Below are positions 1-7,312 of a DNA stretch of 33,044 nt, in pieces. The position numbers and the translations under genes are program-made. The DNA comes from Caldilineae bacterium. Its GTDB lineage: Bacteria; Chloroflexota; Anaerolineae; DUEN01. Positions within the stretch are counted from its first letter, which is position 1. Every line of letters starts with the position of its first letter. The notes below the pieces were generated by a model. The model did no database searches. It had not been told where the DNA came from and was given only the letters and a program-made list of their open reading frames with translations. Location of the stretch: contig DUEN01000031.1 of assembly GCA_011176545.1 (NCBI GenBank), positions 1 through 33,044 on the forward strand, given 5' to 3'.

Positions 1-256
1 GCGCCGCCACCACAACTCCAACGGAGCCCCCTTCTCCCTGGCCAGGGAGAAGGGGGTCGGGGGGATGAGGGTCGTCTGCAGCCAGAGCGCTTGGAGTCGA
101 ATGCCTGATCGCAGGGTGATACATGAAAAATGGATTTCGTCTCTATGAGCTGAGGCCCCCTCAGCATCGTTAACTTGATGCCAATGGAGGCATGACCATA
201 CGCCTCTACAAGAGGACGTGCCGTTCACTTCAATAGGGAAGAGTTCGTTTGCGGGT
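1..256. other. Upstream region of the HTH/Kelch gene, no gene seen
   Basis: No convincing gene lies here; an upstream gene could end before base 1. The stretch holds a perfect palindrome (27-56, listed separately) and a 7-bp hairpin with a CCC loop (149-155 with 159-165). Around 178-205 short inverted repeats overlap: ATGCC/GGCAT, then GAGGC/GCCTC. These could form a leader structure or operator for the gene that follows, but I see no convincing -35/-10 pair. Confidence 0.5.
27..56. repeat. 30-bp perfect palindrome, dispersed-repeat type
   Basis: Two 15-base arms (CCCCCTTCTCCCTGG and its exact complement) meet with no spacer. The right arm runs on into a G-rich stretch. Related GGAGA-G-GGG elements occur at 16084-16120 and 21472-21519, so this looks like one copy of a dispersed palindromic family rather than a gene-specific site. 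There is no T-tract, so a simple intrinsic terminator is unlikely. Confidence 0.75.
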
Positions 257-1579
257 ATGTCGATGGATCCATGTCCGCTGAGCAAGCGTGAGCTGGAGGT
301 GCTCCGCCTAGTGGCCACTGGGGCGACCAACCAGCAGATCGCGCGTGAGCTGACCATCAGCCCGAACACGGTCAAGGTCCATTTGCGCAACATCTTCGAC
401 AAGCTGGGAGTCGCCTCGCGCACGGAGGCGACGATGCTGGCCGTGCAGGCGGGGTGGTTGACGGTCGAGGGCCTCTCCCCGGCCCCCGCGCGTGAGACAT
501 CTCGGCCAATCCCACATCTGCAGCCGTGGCAGCGCGTCTATTTGATCGTGGTGGTGATCATCACCGCGCTGGCTGTTGCCTGGCCTCTGGGGGGAAGCGT
601 GCGTCTGGGCGCGCAGCTCGATCCCTTCACGGATCAGGGGTACCCGTCAACCGGGACGATCCCCTGGCGTGATGTGCCTCGGTGGGAGGTTCGGGCGACG
701 TTGCCCCGGCCTCGCGCCCGGCTGGCCCTGGTCGCATATGACGGCCGGCTGTATGCCATCGGTGGTGAGGGGCCCGAGGGCGTCACAGGCGCCGTCTACG
801 CGTATGATCCCGCCGAGAATCGATGGTCACCGCAAGCGCGTAAGCCCACGCCCGTCAGCAACCTCGGCGCGGCCGTGCTGGGCGGTAAGATCTACGCCAT
901 AGGCGGATGCGCTCCCGACGGCCGGGCGACGGATGTCCTTGAGGTTTATGACCCGATCCGTGATGTCTGGACGACGAGGCAGCCGCTACCGGCCCCGCGC
1001 TGCGCCCATGCCGTCGCCGTCGCGGATGGGCGGTTGTATGTGTTCGGCGGCTGGGACAACGAGCGTTATGTGGATGATGTGCTGGTGTACGATCCGGCGG
1101 CGGATAGCTGGAAGCGAGGCACGCCGATGCCGACCCCGCGTGGGTTCCTGGGGGCCGCTGAGCTGAAAGGATATATCTACATCGTCGGGGGATACGATGG
1201 GCGTCGGGAGTACGTCATGGCCCATCGGTACGATCCGAAAGCGGACGCGCGTGGCGAACCGGCTTGGGAAGAGATCCCCTCCATGATGGCGCCCAGGGGA
1301 GGGCTGGCGCTGGTCGCGGAGGGCATCGCCCTGTACGCCATTGGCGGTGGGTGGCGAGGTGGTCTGGAGTATAACGAGCGTTTTGATCCGTTGAGCAACA
1401 CCTGGTCGCGCGTGGATTCGCCCTTTGAGATCCAGTGGCGAAACCTGGGCGCGGCCGTATTGGGGCCGCGCATCTACGTCGTCGGCGGATGGGGGGGGGA
1501 TTACATGGGCGTTACCGCTGTCTACCAATCCTCTTTCCGCACGTTCCTGCCGTTGGGGAGCCGTAACGTAACACCCTGA
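257..1579 (+). CDS. Membrane-anchored LuxR-type HTH protein with Kelch propeller
   Basis: The product is about 440 residues. Residues 6-67 form a GerE/LuxR DNA-binding helix-turn-helix ([11 protein letters not shown], then [16 protein letters not shown]). One hydrophobic span follows at about 94-111 ([16 protein letters not shown]). After it come six Kelch-type blades, each with a GG doublet (IGG, IGG, FGG, VGG, IGG, VGG), enough for a closed six-bladed beta-propeller. The predicted topology is cytoplasmic HTH, one membrane helix and an exported propeller, like ToxR/CadC one-component regulators but with a LuxR-class HTH. The ligand is unknown. The start is uncertain: ATG 257 or 263 sits just before the HTH, while a GTG at 218 would add 13 residues but has a purine run too close to be a good ribosome site. 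Target genes cannot be read from the sequence. Confidence 0.85.
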   Translation: MSMDPCPLSKRELEVLRLVATGATNQQIARELTISPNTVKVHLRNIFDKLGVASRTEATMLAVQAGWLTVEGLSPAPARETSRPIPHLQPWQRVYLIVVVIITALAVAWPLGGSVRLGAQLDPFTDQGYPSTGTIPWRDVPRWEVRATLPRPRARLALVAYDGRLYAIGGEGPEGVTGAVYAYDPAENRWSPQARKPTPVSNLGAAVLGGKIYAIGGCAPDGRATDVLEVYDPIRDVWTTRQPLPAPRCAHAVAVADGRLYVFGGWDNERYVDDVLVYDPAADSWKRGTPMPTPRGFLGAAELKGYIYIVGGYDGRREYVMAHRYDPKADARGEPAWEEIPSMMAPRGGLALVAEGIALYAIGGGWRGGLEYNERFDPLSNTWSRVDSPFEIQWRNLGAAVLGPRIYVVGGWGGDYMGVTAVYQSSFRTFLPLGSRNVTP

Positions 1580-1617
1580 TCGGTAGGGATTAAGGCCCTT
1601 AGTTATCCATCACGATG

Positions 1618-1646
1618 TTGACACCTTCCTCGCTTCTCAGTATACT
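1618..1646 (+). promoter_or_regulatory. Sigma-70-type promoter for the speD leader
   Basis: TTGACA (1618-1623) and TATACT (1641-1646) are 17 bp apart, near consensus. Transcription should begin near 1653, about 260 nt before the speD start, which leaves a long leader. Confidence 0.8.
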
Positions 1647-1686
1647 ATCAGCGCGTTGTTGTATGGCACCTTAGATAGGTACACGG

Positions 1687-1727
1687 AAAAGCGTTCTGGC
1701 TCCGCCGTGGGGGGAACGCTTTTTGTA
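1687..1727 (+). terminator. Rho-independent terminator-like hairpin in the speD leader
   Basis: The arms AAAAGCGTTC and GAACGCTTTT pair perfectly across a 17-nt loop, and the 3' arm runs into a T-stretch ending at 1724. It lies only about 35 nt after the predicted transcription start. Confidence 0.7.
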
Positions 1728-1797
1728 TGAGGGGGGTGAGAGCGAGCATCGGGCCTCGCTTTGTCGGAGCCAAGGCAGAGGTCAAACCTATGAAGGG

Positions 1798-1833
1798 CGG
1801 ATGAAAGGGGAGCGATAACCTTTCATCCGTTTT
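1798..1833 (+). terminator. Second terminator-like hairpin before speD
   Basis: An 11-bp perfect stem (CGGATGAAAGG with CCTTTCATCCG) is followed by TTTT at 1830-1833. It stands 80 nt before the speD ATG with no promoter visible between them, so polymerase must pass it to express speD. Confidence 0.75.
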
Positions 1834-1912
1834 GCCTCTCCCCCTCGGCCGTTTGTGCCTGGGGTTATGCCCCTGGGGGCACGAGCTAGCTCTACATAAG
1901 GGGGGCTCGCCT

Positions 1913-2305
1913 ATGGAGAAGGTATTCGCTTCTCGGGGGGAACTTCTGGGGACGGCCGAGAGGATCGTCCTGGGAAAACATTTGATCGTTGAGCTGTGGA
2001 CACGCGACCCGCACGTGCTCGATGATCCTACTCATCTGCGTGAGAGCCTGCTGGCGGCTGCGCGCCGTGGCGGCTTCACTGTCGTTGACGTTCACTTCCA
2101 CGAGTTTTCACCGCACGGCGTGACGGGCGTCGTCCTCCTCGCCGAGTCTCACATGTCCATCCATACCTGGCCTGAGTACGGTTACGCTGCCGTGGACGTT
2201 TTCGCGTGTAGTGGGGACCCCTGGGCCGCCATGGCGGAACTCAAGGAGCGGCTGCATGCCGAACACGTTGAGATTCGGGAACTGGATCGCGGCGTCCTGG
2301 GATAG
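1913..2305 (+). CDS. speD: S-adenosylmethionine decarboxylase proenzyme
   Basis: The enzyme decarboxylates S-adenosylmethionine to give the aminopropyl donor for polyamine synthesis. The product has 130 residues, normal for the short bacterial class that self-cleaves to form a pyruvoyl cofactor. The cleavage motif AESHMSIHTWPE is intact: processing is expected between Glu78 and Ser79. His84 and Cys99 lie 5 and 20 residues after that Ser, matching the His68/Cys83 spacing from Ser63 in the Thermotoga enzyme. ATG 1913 is chosen over an upstream ATG at 1832 because an AAGGGGGG ribosome site lies at 1898-1905 and the homologous region begins here; 1832 also falls inside a terminator T-run. Its gene pairs with the aminopropyltransferase that follows within about 25 nt. 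No arginine or ornithine decarboxylase gene is present in the window. Confidence 0.95.
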   Translation: MEKVFASRGELLGTAERIVLGKHLIVELWTRDPHVLDDPTHLRESLLAAARRGGFTVVDVHFHEFSPHGVTGVVLLAESHMSIHTWPEYGYAAVDVFACSGDPWAAMAELKERLHAEHVEIRELDRGVLG

Positions 2306-2330
2306 GTCGGAGCCTGGGCTGCATCTAGTC

Positions 2331-3212
2331 TTGGGCATCACGGAGTGGATCTACAGGGGGACGTCGCCGTTCCAGGAGATCGTCATCGCGCGGGTCGAGG
2401 GGTTGGGCCTGGGCTTGTTCCTTGACGCCACGGTGCAGGCCGTCGAGGCGGATGAGTTCATCTATCATGAGCATCTGGTTCTGCCAGCGCTTCTCTATCA
2501 CCCCGCGCCGCGCCACGTGCTTATCTTAGGGGGCGGCGATGGGCTGGCGTTGCGCGAGGCACTGCGGGATCCTCGCGTGGAACAGGTGGTGATGGTCGAA
2601 CTGGATGGCCAGGTCGTCGAGGCCTGCCGTGAGCATTTGGCTGACCTGCATCGTGGGAGTTTCGACGACCCACGAGCGCACATCGTGATCGGCGACGCGC
2701 GCCATTACCTGAAGGACGCTTCCGAGCGGTTCGATGTGGTGCTCGTGGATCTGGTGGACCCCTACGGTGTTGAGGGCATGGCGCTTTACAGGGAGGTGAT
2801 TCAGGGGGTCCGGCGCGTGATGGTTCCCGGGGCCATCGTCACCACCCATGGTGAGGGCGTGGATCCGCCTTTACATCTGGCTTTGCGCGTGTATGCTTTG
2901 TTGGCCGAACAATTCCGTTACGTGGAACTGCATCGCCAAGCCATCACCACCTTCGCGGGCGATTGGGGGTTTATCCTGGCCTCCAATGAGGTAGATTTCA
3001 GACAGGTGCCGACGGCAACGTTGAAAGCGCGCGCCCAGCAGCTTTCAGGACCACTTAAGTCGTTGATCCTCGATCGATTCCCGGTCGCGTTTCAATGGCC
3101 CTTGTATCTGACGGAGGCCTTGCACCGCATCCAGGAGACGCGCGCGTATATACCTGAGGGAGAGACCGCGGGTGCTGTGTGGCTGTACCCGAACTCGGAA
3201 TCGGGGGAATGA
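2331..3212 (+). CDS. speE: Polyamine aminopropyltransferase (spermidine synthase family)
   Basis: This transferase moves the aminopropyl group from decarboxylated S-adenosylmethionine to a diamine or polyamine. The product is about 293 residues, the usual size. Visible family marks are DEFIYHE near residue 41, the nucleotide-binding GGGDG near 67-71, VELDG near 89-93, FDDPRAHIVIGDARHY near 111-126, and the acidic catalytic stretch VLVDLVDPYG near 137-146. The usual DSTDP is DLVDP here, so the acceptor could differ from putrescine; agmatine or a longer polyamine is possible. The start is unclear: no ATG lies in frame between the speD stop and the conserved region. TTG 2331 or CTG 2319 (with GGAG at 2309-2312) fits best. 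ATG codons at 2211 and 2256 would run back through speD. Translation is probably coupled to speD. It ends 6 bp from the convergent fumarase gene. Confidence 0.9.
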   Translation: MGITEWIYRGTSPFQEIVIARVEGLGLGLFLDATVQAVEADEFIYHEHLVLPALLYHPAPRHVLILGGGDGLALREALRDPRVEQVVMVELDGQVVEACREHLADLHRGSFDDPRAHIVIGDARHYLKDASERFDVVLVDLVDPYGVEGMALYREVIQGVRRVMVPGAIVTTHGEGVDPPLHLALRVYALLAEQFRYVELHRQAITTFAGDWGFILASNEVDFRQVPTATLKARAQQLSGPLKSLILDRFPVAFQWPLYLTEALHRIQETRAYIPEGETAGAVWLYPNSESGE

Positions 3213-3218
3213 GGCGAG

Positions 3219-4619
3219 CTATCGCTTGATGCCGCCCTCCGTCAACCCTCGCGGGTCGAGCAGGCGATCCAGCTCTTCCGGGCTGAGATCTGTTATCTCG
3301 GCGGCCACCTCTTTGACCCGTCGCCCCTCGGCATAGGCTCGCTTGGCGATCTGAGCGGCCTTGTCGTAACCGACCACAGGATTGAGCGCTGTCACCAGGA
3401 TCGGGTTCCGCTCCACAAGCTCGGCGATGTGTTCGCGGTGGACGGTGAAGCCGGCGATGGCTTTATCCGCCAGCAGGCGCGCCGCGTTGGCCAGCAGCGT
3501 GATGGACTGGAGCAGGTTGTATGCGATGACCGGCAGCATCACGTTCAACTCGAAGTTGCCGGATTGCCCACCCACGGTGATGGCGACGTCATTGCCGAAC
3601 ACTTGAGCGCAGACCATGGTCACCGCCTCGGGGATCACCGGGTTGATCTTGCCTGGCATGATGGAAGAGCCCGGTTGTAGCGCGGGAAGCGTGATCTCGG
3701 CCAGCCCCGCTTGAGGGCCAGAGTTCATCCAGCGCAGATCGTTGGCGATCTTCATGAGCGAGGCGGCGATGACTTTGAGCTGGCCGCTCAGCTCGACGGC
3801 GGTATCCTGCGCGGCCTGGGCCTCGAAGTGATTGCTTGCCTCGACGAAGGGGAGTCCCGTTTCCTCCGCCAGCGCCGCGGCCATCCGTCTACCAAATTCG
3901 GGATGGGCGTTGAGCCCCGTCCCCACAGCTGTCCCGCCCAGCGCTAATTCCGCCAGCCGGGGTAGCGTGGCCTCGATCCGGGCAATCCCCTTCTCGATCT
4001 GTGCTGCCCATCCGCTGATCTCCTGCCCAAGGCGGATGGGGGTCGCATCCATCAGATGCGTACGTCCTGTCTTAACGACGTCGTCGGTCTCCGCGGCCTT
4101 ATGCAATAGCGTCTCGTGCAAATGGCGCAGCGCGGGTAGGAGAGCCTCTTCCGTCTCGAGATAAGCCGCTATATGGATCGCGGAGGGGATGACGTCGTTA
4201 GATGACTGTCCCATGTTGACGTGGTCGTTGGGATGGATGGCCTTGGAGCCCAATTCTCCGCCCATGAGCTGGATGGCCCGGTTGGCGATGACCTCGTTCG
4301 CGTTCATGTTGGTTGAGGTGCCGCTGCCGGTCTGGAAGATATCGATGGGGAATTGATCGTCCCATCGCCCCTCGGCTACCTCCCGCGCGGCCAATTCGAT
4401 AAAGCGAGCCTTCTCCTCATCCAGCAGCCCAAGCTCACGATTGACCCGCGCCGCGGCGGCCTTGATCAGGCCCAGAGCCCGGATGAAGGAGCGCGGGAAT
4501 CGCAGCCCGCTGACGGGGAAGTTCTCCACGGCGCGCTGGGTCTGTGCGCCGTATAACGCCTGAGCGGGCACCCGGACCTCGCCCAGGGAATCGCGCTCGA
4601 TACGGAAATCCGCTGCCAT
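3219..4619 (-). CDS. fumC: Class II fumarate hydratase
   Basis: The enzyme interconverts fumarate and malate in the citric acid cycle without an iron-sulfur cluster. The 466-residue product matches the usual length. Marks seen are [14 protein letters not shown] near 97-110, [13 protein letters not shown] at 129-141, [10 protein letters not shown] near 185-194 with the catalytic His at about 188, and the fumarate-lyase signature [10 protein letters not shown] at 317-326. [14 protein letters not shown] favours fumarase over aspartase, whose motif usually reads HPNDDVNKSQ. The chosen ATG at 4619 has AAAGGGG upstream (complement of 4626-4632); an in-frame start 30 nt earlier would add ten residues unlike the family. 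It lies 69 nt after the deacetylase gene on the same strand and probably shares its promoter. Confidence 0.93.
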   Translation of the reverse strand: MAADFRIERDSLGEVRVPAQALYGAQTQRAVENFPVSGLRFPRSFIRALGLIKAAAARVNRELGLLDEEKARFIELAAREVAEGRWDDQFPIDIFQTGSGTSTNMNANEVIANRAIQLMGGELGSKAIHPNDHVNMGQSSNDVIPSAIHIAAYLETEEALLPALRHLHETLLHKAAETDDVVKTGRTHLMDATPIRLGQEISGWAAQIEKGIARIEATLPRLAELALGGTAVGTGLNAHPEFGRRMAAALAEETGLPFVEASNHFEAQAAQDTAVELSGQLKVIAASLMKIANDLRWMNSGPQAGLAEITLPALQPGSSIMPGKINPVIPEAVTMVCAQVFGNDVAITVGGQSGNFELNVMLPVIAYNLLQSITLLANAARLLADKAIAGFTVHREHIAELVERNPILVTALNPVVGYDKAAQIAKRAYAEGRRVKEVAAEITDLSPEELDRLLDPRGLTEGGIKR

Positions 4620-4688
4620 AATGAACCCCTTTCCTCGGAAATAGACCACGAAGCCCCCAAGACACTATGGGAGACCTTTTGCGCTCGC

Positions 4689-5390
4689 TCAGGGGAGGAC
4701 GATCTTCCTGAACGCCTCGGCGATGGGCGGCTTCCCATCCTCAGATTGCTTGGCCCGCTCGCGAATCCGCTCAGCGAGCTTCTCAGGCTCCTTGATCTGG
4801 CTCTGATGGGCCAGGATGGCCTGGATCTTCGCCTCCAATGTATCGCTGATATCGACCCACGTATCCGGCTGGGTTGTGCCGGATACATACACCTCCTTCA
4901 CCTTGTGCGGTTTCAGCCCTTCGCGCTCATGTTCGGGGAAGTTGAGGCGATCGCGGGCGAGGGGGAAGACCGCGGCGAGGGCGGCCTCGCCAGCCGCGCG
5001 ATGATCAGGGTGGTTGATGCCGCCGCCCGGCCAGAAATAGGTCGTGGGGTCTTGGCAGATCACTATGTCCGGCCGATAGCAGCGGATCTCGCGGACCAGG
5101 TCGCCGCGTAGCCGTAGGTCCGGGACCAGCTCCCCATCATTGTACCCAAGGAAGATGACTTCCTTGACGCCCAGCCGGCGGGCGGCCTCCCGCTGTTCCC
5201 GTTCCCGAATGACGGCCAGCTTCTCCGGGGTCATCTGAGGGTCGTTACTTCCCTTGTTTCCGTTCGTGATGACGACGTAGATGATCTCGGCGCCGTTCTT
5301 TGCCCACTTGGCGACGGTGCCGCCGCAGAAGAACTCGGGGTCATCCGGGTGGGCCATGATAACCATCACGCGTTGTGCATGCTCTTGCAT
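4689..5390 (-). CDS. PIG-L/LmbE family zinc deacetylase
   Basis: The product (233 residues) belongs to the family that removes N-acetyl groups from sugar conjugates, including GlcNAc-phosphatidylinositol, GlcNAc-inositol (MshB) and GlcNAc-malate (BshB). The metal-binding motif AHPDDPE is at 13-19, the second HPDH motif at 127-130, and ITNGNKGSND at 41-50 is typical. No signal peptide or membrane helix is seen, so it should act in the cytoplasm. AAGGAGAG upstream (complement of 5401-5408) supports the ATG at 5390. It is the first gene of a two-gene unit with fumC. Family membership is firm; the substrate is not. BshB in bacillithiol synthesis uses GlcNAc-malate, which makes the fumarase neighbour suggestive, but no bshA or bshC gene is in the window. 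Confidence 0.88.
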   Translation of the reverse strand: MQEHAQRVMVIMAHPDDPEFFCGGTVAKWAKNGAEIIYVVITNGNKGSNDPQMTPEKLAVIREREQREAARRLGVKEVIFLGYNDGELVPDLRLRGDLVREIRCYRPDIVICQDPTTYFWPGGGINHPDHRAAGEAALAAVFPLARDRLNFPEHEREGLKPHKVKEVYVSGTTQPDTWVDISDTLEAKIQAILAHQSQIKEPEKLAERIRERAKQSEDGKPPIAEAFRKIVLP

Positions 5391-5476
5391 GTCTCTTGAG
5401 CTCTCCTTAAATGATTCACCCGTGGCCGGGAAATGGAAGAACCCCTGCCCACAGGCAGAGGTCTCAGCCAGGAGGC

Positions 5477-5505
5477 ATTGTACTGAAAAGGGTGGGCCAT
5501 GTCAA
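5477..5505 (-). promoter_or_regulatory. Sigma-70-type promoter for the deacetylase-fumC unit
   Basis: On the minus strand TTGACA (5505-5500) and TACAAT (5482-5477) are 17 bp apart. Transcription should start near 5470, about 80 nt before the deacetylase ATG. Confidence 0.75.
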
Positions 5506-5550
5506 CATCGATCGACTTCTTCGTTGAGATCGCGATGGTTACCCACATCT

Positions 5551-5627
5551 CATCGCGGAGACGCAGAGAGCGCAGAGATGGAAGAAAAAGAAGAGAGGGC
5601 CTCTGCGTCCTCGGCGTCTCTACGGTG
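5551..5627. repeat. Imperfect long inverted repeat between divergent promoters
   Basis: Arms 5551-5577 and 5601-5627 match at 21 of 27 positions as inverted copies, with a purine-rich 23-nt loop. The GAGACGC and CGCAGAG blocks are conserved in both arms. It sits between the promoter of the minus-strand deacetylase and that of the radical SAM gene. It resembles a dispersed non-coding palindrome; no ORF through it looks real. Confidence 0.65.
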
Positions 5628-5687
5628 AGAAGGAGCGGGGTTAAGCACGCATGTAGTACTTATGGGTAATCACTGCTTGAAATCGGG

Positions 5688-5716
5688 TTGACATTTAGCA
5701 CATCTGTTCGTATAAT
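5688..5716 (+). promoter_or_regulatory. Consensus sigma-70 promoter of the radical SAM gene
   Basis: TTGACA (5688-5693), a 17-bp spacer and TATAAT (5711-5716) match consensus exactly. Transcription should start near 5723, so the leader is only about 13 nt and consists almost entirely of the ribosome site. Confidence 0.88.
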
Positions 5717-5735
5717 AAGCATAGAGGGGGTGTCT

Positions 5736-6926
5736 ATGGATATCCGAGACCGAGTCCTGTGGTTAAGCCGGGTGGCCCAGTACGATGTGTGCCCGGAGGC
5801 GACGGCCGCCTTTCCTCCCGCACCATCCGGAGCGCGGCCCAGGGTGCCCGAGGGCTTCGCCCCTGAACACCGGGTCTCCCACGTCGCCGTACGCGGCCGT
5901 CGCATGCCCGTCCTTAAGATCCTCCAGACCAGCGCCTGTGAAAGGGATTGCTTCTATTGCCCGTTTCGCGCCGGACGCGATTTCCGCCGCGAGACGCTGT
6001 CCCCGGATGACCTGGCGTACACCTTCGATCAGATGGTGCGCGCCGGCCTGGTCGAAGGACTCTTCCTCAGCTCCGGCGTCGTGGGCACGGCCCAATCCAT
6101 GGATCGCATGATCGCCACGGCCGAGTTGCTGCGCCGGAAGTATGGATTCCGGGGGTACATCCATCTGAAGCTGTTGCCGGGCGCGGAGCCGGCGCATATC
6201 GAGCGCGCCATCGCGCTGGCTGATCGGGTCAGCGTGAACCTGGAGGCGCCCAACCCCCAACGGCTGGAGAGGCTGGCGCCGCATAAGGAATTCAGGGGCG
6301 CATTATGGGGGACATTGCTTCGGGCCGCGGCGATGATCCGCGACGCGCGGCAGGCCGGCCGCCCTGTCGCCCGAGCGGGCACGGTAACCCAGTTCGTCGT
6401 CGGCCCCGCTGGCGAGAGCGATCGAGAGCTGCTTTCAACTACCCAGGCCCTCTATGACGCGCGCGCCCTCACTCGCGCCTACTTTAGCGCCTTCTCGCCC
6501 GTCCCCGACACGCCGCTGGAGGGCGAGCCGCCGACGTCGCTGTTGCGGGAGTACCGCCTCTATCAGAGCGATTTCCTCATGCGCTATTATGGCTTCCGCG
6601 CGGATGAGCTCGTTTACGACGCGTCGGGATATCTGCCGCTGGACCGCGATCCCAAGCTGGCCTGGGCGTTGGCCCATCCCGAGCGTTTCCCCGTTGAGGT
6701 CAATCGCGCCGGACGATTCGAGCTCCTGCGCGTCCCTGGCATTGGCCCGCGGGCGGCCGACCGCATCCTAAAGGCGCGTCGATGGGGGCGGCTGCGCGAC
6801 CTGGGCCAGTTGCGGCGTCTGGGGGTGAACACCTCGCGAGCTGCTCCCTTCCTGCTCCTGGACGGCCGCGCGCCCGCCGTCCAACTCCCCTTATTCCCCG
6901 TAGGGATGAGGCACGCCTTTCTGTAA
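5736..6926 (+). CDS. Radical SAM protein with C-terminal helix-hairpin-helix
   Basis: The 396-residue product carries the 4Fe-4S motif CERDCFYC (Cys68, Cys72, Cys75) of radical S-adenosylmethionine enzymes. A helix-hairpin-helix follows at about 327-365 (LLRVPGIGPRAADRILKARR), a fold that usually contacts DNA. This matches the family described as putative DNA modification/repair radical SAM proteins (COG4277-like), often found beside a uracil-DNA-glycosylase-like gene. No such partner is seen here. The substrate is unknown. ATG 5736 is the start: AGAGGGGG lies 5 nt before it, and the longer ORF would begin inside the -35 box at 5688. The gene appears to be transcribed alone. Confidence 0.85.
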   Translation: MDIRDRVLWLSRVAQYDVCPEATAAFPPAPSGARPRVPEGFAPEHRVSHVAVRGRRMPVLKILQTSACERDCFYCPFRAGRDFRRETLSPDDLAYTFDQMVRAGLVEGLFLSSGVVGTAQSMDRMIATAELLRRKYGFRGYIHLKLLPGAEPAHIERAIALADRVSVNLEAPNPQRLERLAPHKEFRGALWGTLLRAAAMIRDARQAGRPVARAGTVTQFVVGPAGESDRELLSTTQALYDARALTRAYFSAFSPVPDTPLEGEPPTSLLREYRLYQSDFLMRYYGFRADELVYDASGYLPLDRDPKLAWALAHPERFPVEVNRAGRFELLRVPGIGPRAADRILKARRWGRLRDLGQLRRLGVNTSRAAPFLLLDGRAPAVQLPLFPVGMRHAFL

Positions 6927-7312
6927 GGGCGGGTCTGAGACCTACCCTGTTGAAGAATCGATGGTGCCCCTCGGCGGCTCCGTTGGGGTGTGGTGGCGTC
7001 GCCGAACAGCGCGCCACTTCGCTTAACCTAATGCGTATGGGCGTCCACAAGGGACGCTCCTATCTTGGATTGGATGACTTGTGTAAGGGCAGCCCTTGTG
7101 GCTGCTGGATCAGAAGATGGTGGGCAAGAAGTCCCTGGTAGCATCGCATTCAACTATGGAGGGCATGCAGGGCGGGTTTCTTACCCGCCATCCTGTGGCT
7201 AATGCAGTATGATTTTCTGGTGGCCCCCGCGATCGTTGCAGTCCCCGCACCGTTATGCTATAATCGAGCAGCCTTTCCTTGACCCCAGCCGATGATCTCC
7301 CGGGAGGATGAG
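6927..7312. other. Intergenic region with three short hairpins and a promoter
   Basis: No gene is seen. Three GC-rich hairpins, each with a 5-nt loop, lie at 7041-7057 (GCGTCC/GGACGC, loop ACAAG), 7089-7105 (GCAGCC/GGCTGC, loop CTTGT) and 7171-7189 (GGCGGGT/ACCCGCC, loop TTCTT). None has a T-tract. They look like dispersed palindromes. The promoter of the next gene follows at 7256-7264. Confidence 0.6.
7256..7264 (+). promoter_or_regulatory. Extended -10 promoter of the 7.3-kb gene pair
   Basis: TGC directly precedes a perfect TATAAT (7259-7264). The hexamer 17 bp upstream, TTGCAG (7236-7241), is a weak -35. Transcription should start near 7271, giving a leader of about 40 nt. Confidence 0.7.

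Larger units (their letters stand above)
1653..1912 (+). ncRNA. Structured 5' leader of speD, possible attenuator or small RNA
   Basis: From the predicted start at 1653 the RNA can form these elements in order: a 10-bp hairpin (1687-1696 with 1714-1723) followed by Us; a 6-bp hairpin (1741-1746 with 1755-1760); an 11-bp hairpin (1798-1808 with 1819-1829) followed by UUUU; and a GC hairpin (1855-1864 with 1870-1882) before the ribosome site. The loop of the first hairpin (1697-1704, TGGCTCCG) is exactly complementary to 1765-1772, so a pseudoknot is possible. The first unit could be a free RNA of about 75 nt. I do not recognise a known riboswitch class. Control of speD by attenuation is an inference from position. 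Confidence 0.5.

Noticed and set aside
1687-1833. Known SAM riboswitch class upstream of speD
   Set aside because: I could not match the conserved SAM-I, SAM-II or other class cores to the sequence by eye; it is left as an unassigned leader.
1832-1912. Longer N-terminus for SpeD from ATG 1832
   Set aside because: That ATG lies within the T-run of a terminator-like hairpin; ATG 1913 has a strong ribosome site and matches the family start.
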